Shown: in pieces, positions 21,864 through 55,766 of the stretch
Position numbering within the stretch: the stretch's first letter is position 1
Layout: each line of letters starts with the position of its first letter
Assembly: GCA_035771165.1 (NCBI GenBank)
Contig: JAWNZC010000445.1
Location: forward strand, 5,095,001-5,159,000
Origin: Paragorgia papillata
Taxonomy: Eukaryota > Cnidaria > Anthozoa > Scleralcyonacea > Coralliidae
Direction of reading: 5' to 3'
Length of the DNA: 64,000 nucleotides
Notes under the pieces: model-generated
What the model saw: only the letters and a program-made list of their open reading frames with translations
Told to the model about the DNA's origin: nothing
The model's database searches: none
Program-made: the position numbers and the translations under genes

Positions 21864-22099
21864 CCCTAAACACCTCTGAGCCACGGATGCGTAAAAAACA
21901 CAGTCTTATACACTCGGGAAATTAAGCAGTGTAAGCATGGTGAAAGTATTTAAAAGCTTTTTCTCTTCCTGTTTAACTTATGTGCTGATTAATTTATAAC
22001 GCAGCGCTTTTAGGGCTTTCAAACTACTACAATAGGTTGTTTTAAAAGAATACTAATTCATTTTCTAAGGGTTCCAGTTTTTTTTATACACACTGTAGA

Positions 22100-22449
22100 G
22101 CTGTATCTACTGATCCCAAGAGAACCGATAATTAAAAATTCAAGGCGCTGTATATAGATATTGTCCTGGTCAACAGGGCAATATATAGTAATTATATGTT
22201 TTTTCGAAAACCTCCTCAACTATTAAATAAGTCAGTTTGATGTATTTGGCTAAAAGCCTCGGTTCTCGGTAATTAACACTTACTTATTATTTTAACCTAA
22301 ATATACATATTTAAGCCAGTACGTTTTTCAATATTTTCTATTTTTTATTATTATTATTATCTATTATATTCTATTATTATTTATTTATTTATTTTATTTA
22401 TTTATCTATTTATTTATTTATTTATTTATTTTCTTATTTTATTTTTTTT

Positions 22450-22548
<99 letters not shown>

Positions 22549-22750
22549 TCTATCTATTTATTTATTTATTTATCTATCTATTTATTTTTTTTTTTTAATT
22601 TATTTATTTATTACTCAGACTCAGTGCGCCATCGTAGCGATCTCAAGATATCCCTCTGCATGTTCCATATATAATCGCTAGGATTACACTGCCCCAGTTA
22701 GCGCGGCAATGACCGTGGGCTACAAACCTACGAAGAAAATAGGCGAGTTT
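22100..22750. repeat. intergenic with long (TTTA)n array
   Basis: Bases about 22376-22612 are TTTA tetramers with scattered TCTA/TCTT variants and short T runs. The rest of this stretch is unassigned. Confidence 0.85.
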
Positions 22751-22754
22751 CAGG

Positions 22755-23025
22755 ATGTTAAATAATTCGAAGGAAGCATGTGTGCGTGTGTTTCGCCCAG
22801 AACACTAAACATGTCGATTTTCAAGTGATATTTGACAATAGCAAAGATATATAACGTTTTTCGGTAACTCATTATACACATGTGACATCAAAATGTTTAA
22901 TTTCCGTATCAAACAAACTGAAATATCTCAAGAACGAAGCAAGGAAACGAAAAACTGCAAAAGATGTTACTCTATCATTTTAAGTGTTCTTTCAAACACT
23001 TTTAATTTTCGTTTCATAGGCACTC
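22755..23025. mobile_element. dispersed MITE family M1, copy 2
   Basis: Shares AATTCGAAGGAAGCATGTG, AGCAAAGATATATAAC, CACATGTGACATCAAAATG and AAACTGAAATATCTCAAGAA with 8948-9222, same orientation, with diverged inverted arms. Confidence 0.7.
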
Positions 23026-23029
23026 AGTA

Positions 23030-24830
23030 TAGTACATGCATCTTGTCGATTCGAAATGCTATGACAGCGTCGACATAGATGTAGTTTATAAAAAGTTCTA
23101 AAGTACATATAATTTTTAAAAATTTTCATAAGCCAGAACGTTTTTAAATCGATAAATTTTATAGCGAAAAATCTGTCCATACAACCCTCTCTGATTTTGT
23201 GCATGGATATTCTCCACAACAGTATCTATCATCTCAGCAATTTTTAAAAAAATTCACTGAAGCAAACTGAAGACATGCCGCTTCAATTATGCAATATTTG
23301 GAAATATACCAATTATTACCATGGTAACAGCAAATAATTGAACTTTTTTATAGATATTTCATATCAGCGATAGTTCTGCTATATAGTAAGGTCTACTTAG
23401 TATTTATCTAATAAATTTTTAAACTTGTGAATAACATTAGATAATGAGCGTATGAAATAGCGCGTATTTATTGAAACTATAGGGAGCCACCTTAGTTGTG
23501 GGGAGCCGGCCAAGAGCGCGCCAATTCCTTTGCAAAATGATGCGCGCGCAATACCGTGAAGTTTCGCCTATTGGAACTCAGTTATTTAGGACTCAGATAT
23601 TTTACTTTTGCTATCACACGCCAATGTTTTTATTCTACTTGCATGTTCTCATCAAAAGGAGACTAGCTGTATACAAAGAAAACATTGTTTTGGGGTTCAA
23701 CAAATATTTCAAGTGAGTGACTGAGAGCTTTGAGCTTTTCACACTTTTGTTTTATTTTCTTTAGCCATATTTCTTACTTTGAAACCAATCTTAATCCTTT
23801 TTATTAGTACATATAATACAGATCGGTATTTTCCAGCTCGGCGATTGCGATCGCTAGAATCATGACGATCGCCAGGCCGTAGCGATTATATGGAAACCAG
23901 CGTACCAAAGCTTAATCAAGCATGCGTGCCGGTAGCGACCCCTCCACAAGTAACGTCATCCGACGGCTCCAAATCTAACCATTGGTCAGAACACAAAAAG
24001 TAAAGTATAAAAGACTTTATACTTTTGAAATAATAGACTATTTGCATGATTACGTGCGATGGCGTGACTACAACTGCTGATAAATGACGAAACTGGCAAG
24101 GCATTCTTGTAGTTGACACTGTATAGTCACGCATATTGTATACTACACTCGCAAGATTTTCGTAACGAATCGTTCGTTGTGCATGAAAAGCAAACGCTTC
24201 CGGTTCTCAGTCATATATAACGATTTTGCCAACAAGTATTCACGATGAAGAGATTGTTTCTTGTAATTCCCTTAACTACCTTAGTAACTAGTATATATAT
24301 GTAAACCTTGAATAAATCGGACTAAACAAATCTCGAGTCTTATGTAAATACACTTGGATCATATTTCTTCCTTGATCCACAATCGGATTTTTACTAATAC
24401 ACTTGCCATTAAATTTGAAATTCCATTTTCCTTGTGTTTTTATGCCATTCCTCAGCAGTGCCCAAATATTTTCTACGCACGACGCATTTATGGAAAATAC
24501 ATGTGTTATAATTATATGTTACTTCAACAAAAAGCGTCTTTCTGGAGATTGAATATAAACACAAAAAAAACAAACTAAGCATTTGTCTTACTATTTATTT
24601 CTTTTTTAAATACACGTTTAACATACTATATTTGTAGAGCGTAGATCCTCATCACTCATGATTGTCAGAATCAATTTGATTGCACATGAATATTGTGTAA
24701 ACGGATGCACGCATATCTTTTTAAAACTCTGCATGTGATAACAGTTTTTCTTTGAAATCATAATATTATTAATATATAATAATATATTACCACTTCACAT
24801 TTACGAAGGTTGCGCGGTTCTCATATATAT
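23030..24830. other. intergenic, no gene seen
   Basis: A segment at 23508-23576 (GCCAAGAGCGCGCCAATTCC, GATGCGCGCGCAATACCG) recurs inverted at about 47735-47797, so it is a dispersed repeat. No exon-like sequence recognised. Confidence 0.5.
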
Positions 24831-24852
24831 ATATATATATATATGTGTACTA

Positions 24853-24948
24853 TTTACAGAATTAGTGGCCGTTCTGTATCGGGGTATACAGACACGAGGC
24901 GAAGCCGAGTGCCTGTATCCCAATACAGAACGGACACGAATTCTGTAA
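24853..24948. mobile_element. small foldback MITE
   Basis: TACAGAATTAGTGGCCGTTC at the left and GAACGGACACGAATTCTGTA at the right are imperfect inverted repeats. The centre has CTGTATCGGGGTATACAG / CTGTATCCCAATACAG. Confidence 0.75.
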
Positions 24949-25204
24949 ATGACTTCTAAAACGATCCGATTTGGTAAGTTCATTGGCTTAGTAATTTTTC
25001 TAAAAAACCGTTGTCTAAGTCGAGAAAATCAAAGCTAAAGTTTATGTAAATCAAGAGGAATCTGTATCACATATACAAACACTCATTAAACATGGATTTT
25101 ATTTGTGTTTTCCTCATGAATTATTAATGAGTTTTAGAAATATATATATATATTCAGTCAAAGAGCAAGCTCTGGACATCAGTTCCAAGGAATTAGATAT
25201 AGTC

Positions 25205-25270
25205 ATCAAGTAAGAACGATTAAAAACTTTTAAAATAAAAAATAAAAGTTTTTAATCGTTCTTACTTGAT
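25205..25270. repeat. perfect hairpin
   Basis: ATCAAGTAAGAACGATTAAA and following bases pair exactly with TTTAATCGTTCTTACTTGAT around an 11-base A/T loop. It is followed by TA-rich sequence. Confidence 0.85.
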
Positions 25271-25279
25271 ATATATATA

Positions 25280-25920
25280 TAATATATATATATTATATTT
25301 TGTTTGTTTCTTTTGGCCAGTTTCTTGTACTGCCACTCAAGTTTTCTCATAATCTTGTTGCTCTATCAAGTTCAAATCGGATTGAAGTAAAGTTATAGGA
25401 CAAGCTTTAAATCGGATTTGCAAAATATTTTGTGCTTAAAAGCACGTATTATGATCATTGAAGGTCATCAGTGCAAGCTATACCTGATATAAACAAAGAC
25501 ATTGTTACAGTTGTTACTACAAAAACAATAATGTATAACAAGACTGAACAGTATTGTTAAAGATCGAGCAGGATTAGTTAAACAAACGAAACGCCGTCTG
25601 AGTCTATAGACTATATGCCTGACCAACGTGGTTTAGCACTGTATTGAAAGGTTTCAGTCCGCATCAGCTTGTTCTGAAAATGTGACCTAGTACTCTATAT
25701 AAGCTACTTATATATATACATCGTTCTATAGTGACTCCAAAGTGAGATAAAATATAAATTTGATGAGACAAAACATATGATAGTTGTTGTTCATCCTGTG
25801 TGGGCCTTGTATAAAGAGTAACGCAAATAATTAAAGCGGAGGTACGCATACTACTTTTAAAACATCTTTTGCGTGAATTTGTCGCGAGCACTTTTCGCCT
25901 AGTATATATATATATATATA
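25280..25920. other. intergenic, no gene seen
   Basis: Unassigned AT-rich sequence between a hairpin and a MITE. TA tracts at both ends. Confidence 0.5.
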
Positions 25921-25925
25921 TATAT

Positions 25926-26288
25926 ATTTATACAATACCCTGGTTGCTATGCGTGTTTTCATTGGTTGTTGCCCATGATCTATTATAGGACAGACACATG
26001 GATCACGTCAGATCACGTCAGCTGATTTGCTTTTTTCTTTCTTCATATGCCCCAAAATCCGACAAGAGTTTTGATAAAACCTTTTAAATTTTTGTATTGT
26101 ATAAAACAAATAGATTCCATTTTTTGTTGTCTGTTCAGTTATAGATGCACAGAGGACGTCACAACGTGGTAAAACATCAGTGACCCACTCGACTGCGTCT
26201 CGTGGGCCACTTTTTTGTTCTTACCACGTTGTGACGTCATCTGTGCATCTATAACTGAACAGACAACGGCAAAATGGAATCTATTTGT

Positions 26289-26290
<2 letters not shown>
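25926..26290 (-). mobile_element. MITE family M4, copy 2 (inverted)
   Basis: Reverse complement of 20361-20725, with the same internal palindrome (ACGTCACAACGTGG arms) and TA runs at both ends. Confidence 0.85.
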
Positions 26291-26323
<33 letters not shown>

Positions 26324-26539
26324 TGGGCGAAAAGTGCTCGCGACAATTTCACTGATGGTTGTATATCGATAACCGGCATTTCACTTCTGGTTCGATCATT
26401 TGGGAATTTTTTCTTAAAATATTTTGCATGTATACATGCTTTGTGCATAAAAAAAACAACACGTACAGTTATGGATTTAGAGAATTTCTGAATGCTCACT
26501 AGTTTGACACAACATGTCCTTAAATCAAATAGTACTTAG

Positions 26540-26680
26540 TACTGCATGATGACGTCATAATAACGTCAGAATTTGTTGCCACGACGACAAATGTGTTACA
26601 CTATATGAACCTGTAAAACAGGTGATAAGACATGGTGTTGAAGTTGTTACTGGTTAAGCAACGAAACGTCAGTAAAATCG
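26540..26680 (+). repeat. dispersed repeat with a hammerhead-like remnant
   Basis: GATGACGTCATAATAACGTC and GAACCTGTAAAACAGG match, with changes, the segment at 37655-37750 in a Patched intron. Downstream, 26635-26672 has GUUG/CAAC pairing then GAAACGTCAGT, as in a hammerhead 3' half, but the CTGATGA core reads GTGTTGA. Confidence 0.4.
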
Positions 26681-27124
26681 ATTTATATTGTTTAGTCTTG
26701 TGTTATGGCTCTTCATTTAAACGTTTTGAGCTCAGGGATCTTATTTTTATCCTACGCATATATACAGTAATATACTCGGGTTCAATAAAATAAATTAATA
26801 ATCGGAAGTTTTCTATCATAACTAAAGTCACCACAACACTTGTGGATGTCTAAAAAACGAAGTAAGATGAAGAATTATAAGAATTCAGGATTTAACTTCA
26901 GAGCTAGAGATATCTACATTGATTGCTGACCTCATATATAATCCTATCAAATACTATAATTCTAATTTCAGAGAGATATCTTCGTCTTACCACGGTCTTT
27001 GTCTGTTCAAGTGATTTATTATATGGCACGGATTACTTCCGGTAAAATCACGCGCTGTGATTGGTTGCTGACGGGGGGTAGTAGTTAATCCACACTGACA
27101 AGTGGTGTTTATTATAGTAATACC

Positions 27125-27541
27125 ATGATCGCCTCGGATTCTTTTGTTCTCCGAGGGAATGTAAACCTCGTATATATATCTCCCTCATTGCTCATGCAAG
27201 AGGGATATTTTTCCTTTGTCTTATAGTTTTCTCGTGCACGTTGATGAGGGAAAATTAGAAAACAAAGAAATCCTCTGTCTTCTTCTAAATTTCCCGCCTG
27301 CATATATTTTCCCTCATCAACATGCACGGGAAAATTAGATGCAACTTCTCTTCTCTAACCGTGTAAATTTCCTGTCGGTAAGATTCTCAAAGTTTTCCTC
27401 GGCGATCATAATATTACAAACTAATACCATGACTTTTCGGGAAATTAGCGATTAAATTTCCCCTTTGCCTCGGGAAGATTTGTAAAATTCCTCGCAGCTC
27501 GGCTGCAGGAAATTTAATCGCTAATTTCCCTCAAGTCATGT
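27125..27541. mobile_element. two adjacent foldback elements
   Basis: Arms near 27225-27260 (GTGCACGTTGATGAGGGAAA) pair with 27310-27340 (TTCCCTCATCAACATGCAC). A second pair, CATGACTTTTCGGGAAATTA (27428) and GCTAATTTCCCTCAAGTCATG (ending 27541), is followed inward by complementary AGCGATTAAATTTCC. Confidence 0.7.
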
Positions 27542-27549
27542 TATTACTT

Positions 27550-27970
27550 ATAATTAAAATAGAAAACGATAATTCCTCAGTTTTGCATTGCGCAGCTTTT
27601 CTGCGCGTAATTCTGCAATTCAAGATGATCTAAGTGTTAGTGATGAAAACACATAAAAATATCACTAAGGAGGATAAATCAGCCACTAATAGCTTTGACA
27701 AGATACTAACTTAATTTTGGTTTTTGAGACACTCGGTGACCCCCACTTTTTTTTCAATTATTTATTTCCTCCACCAGCTCTACAGCATATATGAAAGATC
27801 TGAATTCAAAAAAACATGTAACAAGAAAGAATGTGAACATTCTTATATCGCAAAAATGTTTGTCAATTGTCATTTTCGTACGTCAAATTTTCGTCCTTTA
27901 TTATGAACAGTATCATAAACTTTAATACTGGGGAGTTTCAGCAACTTTTCATTTCTGGAAGAATTACTGA
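27550..27970. other. intergenic, no gene seen
   Basis: Short unremarkable stretch before the hAT element. Confidence 0.45.
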
Positions 27971-27974
27971 GGAA

Positions 27975-29890
27975 CAGTGGCGTGTTGGCCTTTGTTCGTC
28001 AGGGGAGGCCAACAGTGAATTTGGCGCCCAACCCCCAGGTTTCCATCTTTGTAAACATCATATCTACGTTCAGTTCATGGCGGCACCGGCTGAGTCCGAA
28101 AAGACGAAGTTGAGCCTATGAGCATAGCAATGAGTGTATAGTATACTACATGCGGACTACAGATTTCATCATTCACGATTGCTTGCAGCCCGTTATAGCA
28201 ACCACTCATATTTGAAGCCCCATCCTACGTCTGTGCAAGTACTTTACCAAAGGTGACACCTTCAGACTTTAATGCTTCTACAACAGTCGTATAGAGCTCT
28301 TGCTTGGCTACTGATCGCTGGCCAACCGTTACATACATATACATACACACATACATAATTTATTTATTTATACACGGTAAAATCATCAGTATTACATAAT
28401 TAAGGAAATTAACAAGAATAAAACTAATTAAGTATATTACCAGATATATTACAATAGAGAAGTAGATAAAGAAGTTAAACAAAAAATATTGTTTTACGTG
28501 ATTGCCGTGTGAAAATCCGATGTTCAGAATAAGTAATTATTTCCTTTTTAAACTCTCGAAGCGAGGTCATATTCCTTACATGCATGCTGAGGCAGATTAT
28601 TCCATAGTTCAGCCCCGCTATAGCTAAAACTTCTTTTTAAATAATCTGTACGTGGCAAGGGTAATACGAGTCGCCTTTCCGAACTCTTAAAGAATAATCA
28701 CGAGTGCTTCATGCTGCTTGTGAACTTTTTCAAGATGATCGCGGATGGTAACATACAAGCTTCAACACTTCCAAGAAATTTCCCGTGTTTAATAATTCAC
28801 TTGCAAGTGATTCTCGACGGCCTCTAAATGCAAGTCCTTGCTTCTCAAGGAAGATTATAGAATTTACGATGCGCGTCATTACATTCCTATTGCTAATACC
28901 TTCCATCTTTCGTGCAGCTTCTTCGTGTTCTTGTTGCCCTAAACATGAAGCAATAGTTCTCTCTTGCAAGAAAAGCACCACTGCGGCGTTTGCGTGAGCT
29001 GCTGACATCTCGTGGTTGTCAACAACGCTGTGTTGTTTCTTCCAGTTGGAAATCCTGCAAACGTAAAGGCGTTTCCTTGATTTACGCGTGTTAACTCACC
29101 CCGTGATAATGCATCTGTGAACAGGAGACAAGGTATACAAAACAGACTATCCGCGCTCAATGAATAGGAAATCCTGATTTCCGTCTTGTATCGTCATCGT
29201 GATATCTGGAACGTTCGCCAAACTGCTTGTTTCTCACTGCTTTAATGTCGACTGACTTGGTTGGCAAGGCTCCATTTTAATTAATTTTACTTTATCTTCT
29301 GTGCTTATAGCTTTAAGCCAACAAGTGATGCAGGATCGGATGTTCCACTGACTTCATCAACAACGATTCTTGGATTAGACAGTTCCCTGTGACATTTCTC
29401 ATGCCAGTGGCTTGGTTCCTCGACATGACGACATCATCTTGTTCTTGCAGTGACGTCTCTATAGCTGCCGTTTCTTCAACCTCGCGCAAGTTCTCAACAT
29501 CCTGATCCTTGCAGAATGTCTTGATGAACTTCAACTGTTGAACTTTCCTCGCCTTGGTTTACTGCTTCATGTTTATCAACATTGACATCCAAATCTTTTT
29601 CTGACTCTGGAGAATCCGCTGAAGATCTTTGTTCGTCTTGAAACGTCGATGTATTAAGGTTCCAGGACCAGGCGTTTCACTTTCACAGCTTCCACCCCCT
29701 TCTGCATCTGAACGTTGGACAGTTTTTGCTTCAGGCTCTTTTATAGATTTACTCTCACGAGTCTTTTGTGTTGGAAGTACTTTAGCATGAAAGAATTAAG
29801 CTGCTTATTCTCATGTTGCCTAGCTTTCCTTGCTTTTCTGGATTCAGCTCCGGACTTTTTTTTCTTTTGGATGGTCGGTTGTCGGACATA
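27975..29890 (-). pseudogene. decayed hAT transposase (TTF-type zinc finger / DUF4371 class)
   Basis: Minus-strand fragments in different frames add up to a transposase of the TTF-zinc-finger hAT type. Near 29890 is the likely start (MSDNRPSKRKKSGAESRKAR). About 29130-29160 reads DSLFCIPCLLFTD (zinc-binding Cys pair). 28740-29005 gives MSAAHANAAVVLFLQ, then NVMTRIVNSIIFLEKQGLAF and RGRRESLASELLNTGNFLE (DUF4371). 28150-28325 gives ELYTTVVEALKSEGVTFGKV and DGASNMSGCYNGLQAIV. 28085-28135 gives HCYAHRLNFVFSDSA. The reading needs several frame changes and passes stops, so it is dead. The region after HRLNFVFSDS, including the C-terminal dimerisation domain, is missing: the sequence runs into a terminal CAGTGGCGTGTTGGCC at 27975. 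It is interrupted at about 28330-28710 by a retrotransposon fragment. Confidence 0.78.
28330..28710 (-). mobile_element. 3' end of a non-LTR retrotransposon inserted in the hAT element
   Basis: On the minus strand the segment reads fragments such as YRGAELWNNLPQHACKEYDL, the typical C-terminus after a non-LTR reverse transcriptase, then a short 3' UTR ending in TAAATAAATAAATTATGTAT and a TATG-like microsatellite tail. The hAT coding sequence resumes on both sides. A 5'-truncated insertion, as is usual for this class. Confidence 0.72.
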
Positions 29891-30227
29891 TCTACAGGCT
29901 ATATATAGTACAGATGATCAGATTAGAAGAGTTCTAAATAAGTGGGGGTTTTTATTGTAAGTTGAAAGGTCTTGGATTGGATTTTCAAATGTAAATTATG
30001 CCGCAGTGTGCGAGCGAACAACACAGTATACCTAAAACCTAATTTGGCTAGCGAGCCACAAATGACTGACAAATGTGCCAAGCTCAACTTCGATGCGCGA
30101 TTCAACGATTGCGCGATTCAACGATTGCGATAACAACAACGCAATACGGCAATAGTCGTGGCTCGTAGTCGTAGGTACATGACAAAATTCTGACTAACGC
30201 TTTTGTGTCCTTTGGGGCAATTTTGGC

Positions 30228-30353
30228 GCCCCCTTGAAGTTTTGGCGCCCCCTTAAAATCTTCACGGGGGGCATGGCCCCAGGCCATTAAGTTAACAAGG
30301 CAAAGATCTTCACGGGGGGCATGGCCCCAGGCCATTAAGTTAACAAGGCAAAG
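30228..30353. repeat. short direct repeats (GGCGCCCCCTT and a 48-bp unit)
   Basis: ATCTTCACGGGGGGCATGGC and the next ~28 bases occur twice in tandem (30257-30304 and 30306-30353). Just before them TTTTGGCGCCCCCTT is also doubled. The G-rich, GGCATGGCCCC style resembles hAT MITE interiors. Confidence 0.85.
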
Positions 30354-30663
30354 AGTTAACTAGTTTTGGAGACGTACGTTTTGCACTTCTGCCCCCCCCC
30401 CTCTCCCCATGAGAAAACATTTGAATTGTTGAATAACGACTACTAGTGAGAACAGACAGAAAGACGAGTGTTTCTGAAAATTAACCTATGATATGTTTGC
30501 CGATTTAGAGTTCTTGAAAGTACTTGAGCTGTAGTGAAAGTTTTCTCTAATTTCTATACAAAATAACCCGTATACAAGTGCAAAATGTGAATGAAGCTAT
30601 ATAACGACTGATATAAATATGCAAGTTACACCCAAATACCGAACTAAACACCGTACGAAACGT

Positions 30664-31156
30664 TATAGTGCGGTATAAAGTGCAATCCCGTAGGATTTTC
30701 GTGCTAAAGTTGATTCTCTTTCCTTTTTGAGTTGACTAGATGTCAAACTATTGGAAAATGATGGGGTTCAAATTTTCGACCTTTCGATAAACAGGGGGGT
30801 CGAGAGGTCGGAGAAATGGCTAATAGGAGTGTCTCGAAGACCTTACCCTGATCCTAGCCCAACTGATGGTGTGGTATGAAGTGTCATCAAAACAGCTTCC
30901 GTATAGGATTTGCATGCATGCTAAAGTTGATTTCTGTCAGTTCTTTTTTCAGTTTTTTGAGTTGACTAGGCGTCAAACTATCAGAAAATACAGTTCAAAT
31001 TTTCAGAGCTCGCAACCCCCCTGTATATCGAAAGGTCGAAAATTTGAACCCCATCATTTTCTGATAGTTTAAAAGCTAGTCAACTCAAAAAAGAAAGAAA
31101 ATCAACTTTAGCACGAAAATCCTACGGGAGGTGACACTTCATACCACACTATTATA
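30664..31156. mobile_element. MITE family M3, copy 2
   Basis: TATAGTGCGGTATAAAGTGC to CATACCACACTATTATA, with the same long imperfect inverted arms (GCTAAAGTTGATT, GGGGTTCAAATTTTCGACC) as 18064-18546. Confidence 0.82.
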
Positions 31157-31159
31157 GGC

Positions 31160-33655
31160 CGAACAGGTGTACAAAAAATCTGGCGACAGGCCAGAGATTA
31201 ACAATGCTCTAGCCGACAAACATTGCCATAGTATAGCTTTGGTGGCTTTCAATGATGCTCTTGCCAATCAATTTACAATCTTAAGCATAAAAAAAATTCC
31301 AGTATCCCACATAACTTATTTGATTTTTGCTCCTACGTACCACATCCTTTTTAAAGTTAAAGAAGTTCAAAATTATATAAGGTGGAGAAATTGAAAAACT
31401 ATCTGGCCAATGTATGCATCATTATGTTTTGTTGTGTTGGGTATACTGATATATACAATTGTATTTCCATGAATTCTATCCAGAATGCGAGTAATATACA
31501 CTGATAGTAGCGAGTCTAAACCGTTCACGTACATTTTTTTATTCAGGTAATCTTCCGCCTGTTCATAGCAACAAACGCAAACAGAAAAAAACAACGTGAT
31601 AGTTCAAAAGCAGAGAATCAAAACATCAAACACTATAAATTTTTCACTAAATTTTATTCACCTCAAGCTAATATATGTTGAATTACGCATTTCCTGCTAG
31701 AAGTTTAGACTTTAGAACGGAATCGAAGCAGACAAAATAAGCCAATAATAAATCTGTGCCTCGTGTACGATTCAATATTTTAAAACTGCTGGTGAAGTGT
31801 ATGCTTGAATTGATGATGCACGCTAATGCCACCACGAGATGGTATTAATGTTTTTCTAGTCTTTCAGTGTATTGTTTATAATGCCGCGTCAGGCCAAAAT
31901 TCCTTGTGCATGAGTTTACGCTGCGGGTGGTACAAGGTTTCCAACCGTAACACGCTGTGCAAATTCCTCACCAAGCACAAGTCTACCACATCGTCCAAAA
32001 AGACGGAGTATTTTCGACGGCATTTCTTAGGCCTTCTTAGTTCAAAATAAAATTGTACAATTGTTCTAGTTAGAGTCAGACATGGTCAGACAGAGAACAC
32101 CCATTCAGATCGGTTTGTGAATGTCCATCATCAAACTTATTAAACTTCTTGTGTTGTGTTTAGGCTTCTTACTTTGGAAATAGATGTATTATTTATCAAA
32201 ATGGCATTGTTTCCGGCAAATAAACAGCACGGCGCCATTAAATAAACACTGCCTACGGAATGTGGCTCCCATGTTCTATAAACAATTGTTGGAAAGTGCC
32301 TTTCCTGCCCAGGTTACCTAGTTACTTTTGATTTGAGTGGCAAAGTCGGTTTATGGCACCAGGCTCTCAATTTCATAATCTGCAACATATTTTCATCGTG
32401 ATGAAAAGTGAACGCTTATAGGACCAACCAAAAACGCAGACACAGAAAGGCTGTATTTTTGTTTTCGAAAATTTTAAAGTATTTTCTAGCGCAGTTGGAC
32501 GTGACTTCTTAGCGAGATATGGCACTATAGGTTGCAAAATATTCAAAGATGTTCGCGATTTGAGCATATTTGAAGCCGAATTTTAGGCAAAACACACTTG
32601 GATTAGATAAAAATCGCCAGCGATGATTTGATCCATATCTTACAGAGATGACAGGAACACTAAAAGCGTCTTCTAATTGACATGAAACCTGATCATTCAA
32701 GAGTATGCAGTTTTCCTCGCTACCACTAGCCTAGATATTTTAACAGATGCTTCCTTCTTATTACAAAAACACTAAACATTGTGACTGATCTTGCCAAGGA
32801 TTCTTTTCAAGGCGAAAACATTTTACTCAGTGGACATTTTTTACCCCAAAAGATATATTTTGCGATTGTTCAACTGCACTGTTCATATATTTCTTTTTTC
32901 TCGATGATCGGTTTCGGATATCGAACGCGACTCGTGTTCCCAAAGTAGGAGTGGTTAAGCAACTTTCAACACCAAATCACCAGTACCTCGAAAACTAAAC
33001 CTGAAAAATCGATCACGAAATTGTGCCAGATTTTCTGTGCTTACAGAAAGATTGAGTCTTAATTTCATCCAAACTTCGCTAGCCTTGAGTAACCGTCCTT
33101 GGATTGTAGTTTTAACAAATTGATTTAAAAACAAACTAAAAGGTACGTATCGGCAAAGATTGATTGGCCTCAAAAAAATCCTCGGAAATTGTTTTCTTAC
33201 GCCGACATAATATCCCTGCGCTTTTTCAGGTGATGCACTTTTGCAGTGATAAGGTTGAATGTGTGTGGTCTAAATATCACACCAGGTTTCTGACACTGAC
33301 GTACTAGGCCATCAGGCTTAATTACTCAGGAACATCCAATCAGATTGTTTTGTCGTAGATCTGGTTTAAATTTCCTTCGGCAACAGATTCCTCACAAGTC
33401 GGGTTGGTAAGCATTATTCACGTGAAGTCACACAGCAAGGAAGACGAACATAACCAACAAAGGTCAAGTTTCGAAAGAAACAACACACAGTAAACGATGA
33501 ACAAGTCGTCTCCACTTGGCATGAGGAGAAACATACGATTGCGTCGTATATGAGAGACGATTCGCTAACAGTGGTTCCGTGGTGATAGAATAACCCAGAG
33601 TGGTCAAATTACCGCTAGTTTAGACACACGGCGTGTGCAACTTTAGCTTTTGTAC
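31160..33655. other. upstream flank of the Patched gene, no exon assigned
   Basis: No recognisable coding exon. An open frame at 31826-32050 preceded by TTTTTCTAG could be an exon (contains SLRCGWYKVSNRNTLCKFLT) but matches no family I know. The promoter and 5' UTR of Patched should lie in the last part; no TATA box or initiator can be assigned with confidence. Confidence 0.4.
33262..33270 (+). promoter_or_regulatory. possible Gli/Ci site upstream of Patched
   Basis: TGTGTGGTC differs at one base from the Gli consensus TGGGTGGTC and lies about 390 bases before the Patched ATG. Patched is a direct Hedgehog/Gli target in known animals. A one-mismatch 9-mer can occur by chance, so this is only a candidate. 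Confidence 0.25.
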
Positions 33656-33661
33656 AACGCA

Positions 33662-55766
<22,105 letters not shown>

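Larger units (their letters stand above)
20937..22095. mobile_element. mariner-like non-autonomous element (TA flanks), outer shell of a three-level nest
   Basis: Terminal inverted repeats of about 85 bp begin CAGTGTGTATAAAAAA and end TTTTTTATACACACTG, with TA directly outside each end (20935-20936 and 22096-22097), as for Tc1/mariner insertions. No transposase. The arms end at 21024, where a hAT-type element is inserted. Confidence 0.85.

Noticed and set aside
25585..25620. CGAAACGCCGTCTGAGT as another hammerhead tail
   Set aside because: No CTGATGA core upstream and the cleavage triplet is displaced.
31826..32050. 74-codon frame with a plausible 5' splice acceptor
   Set aside because: It resembles no family I can name and has no partner exon; kept only as a note in the flank entry.
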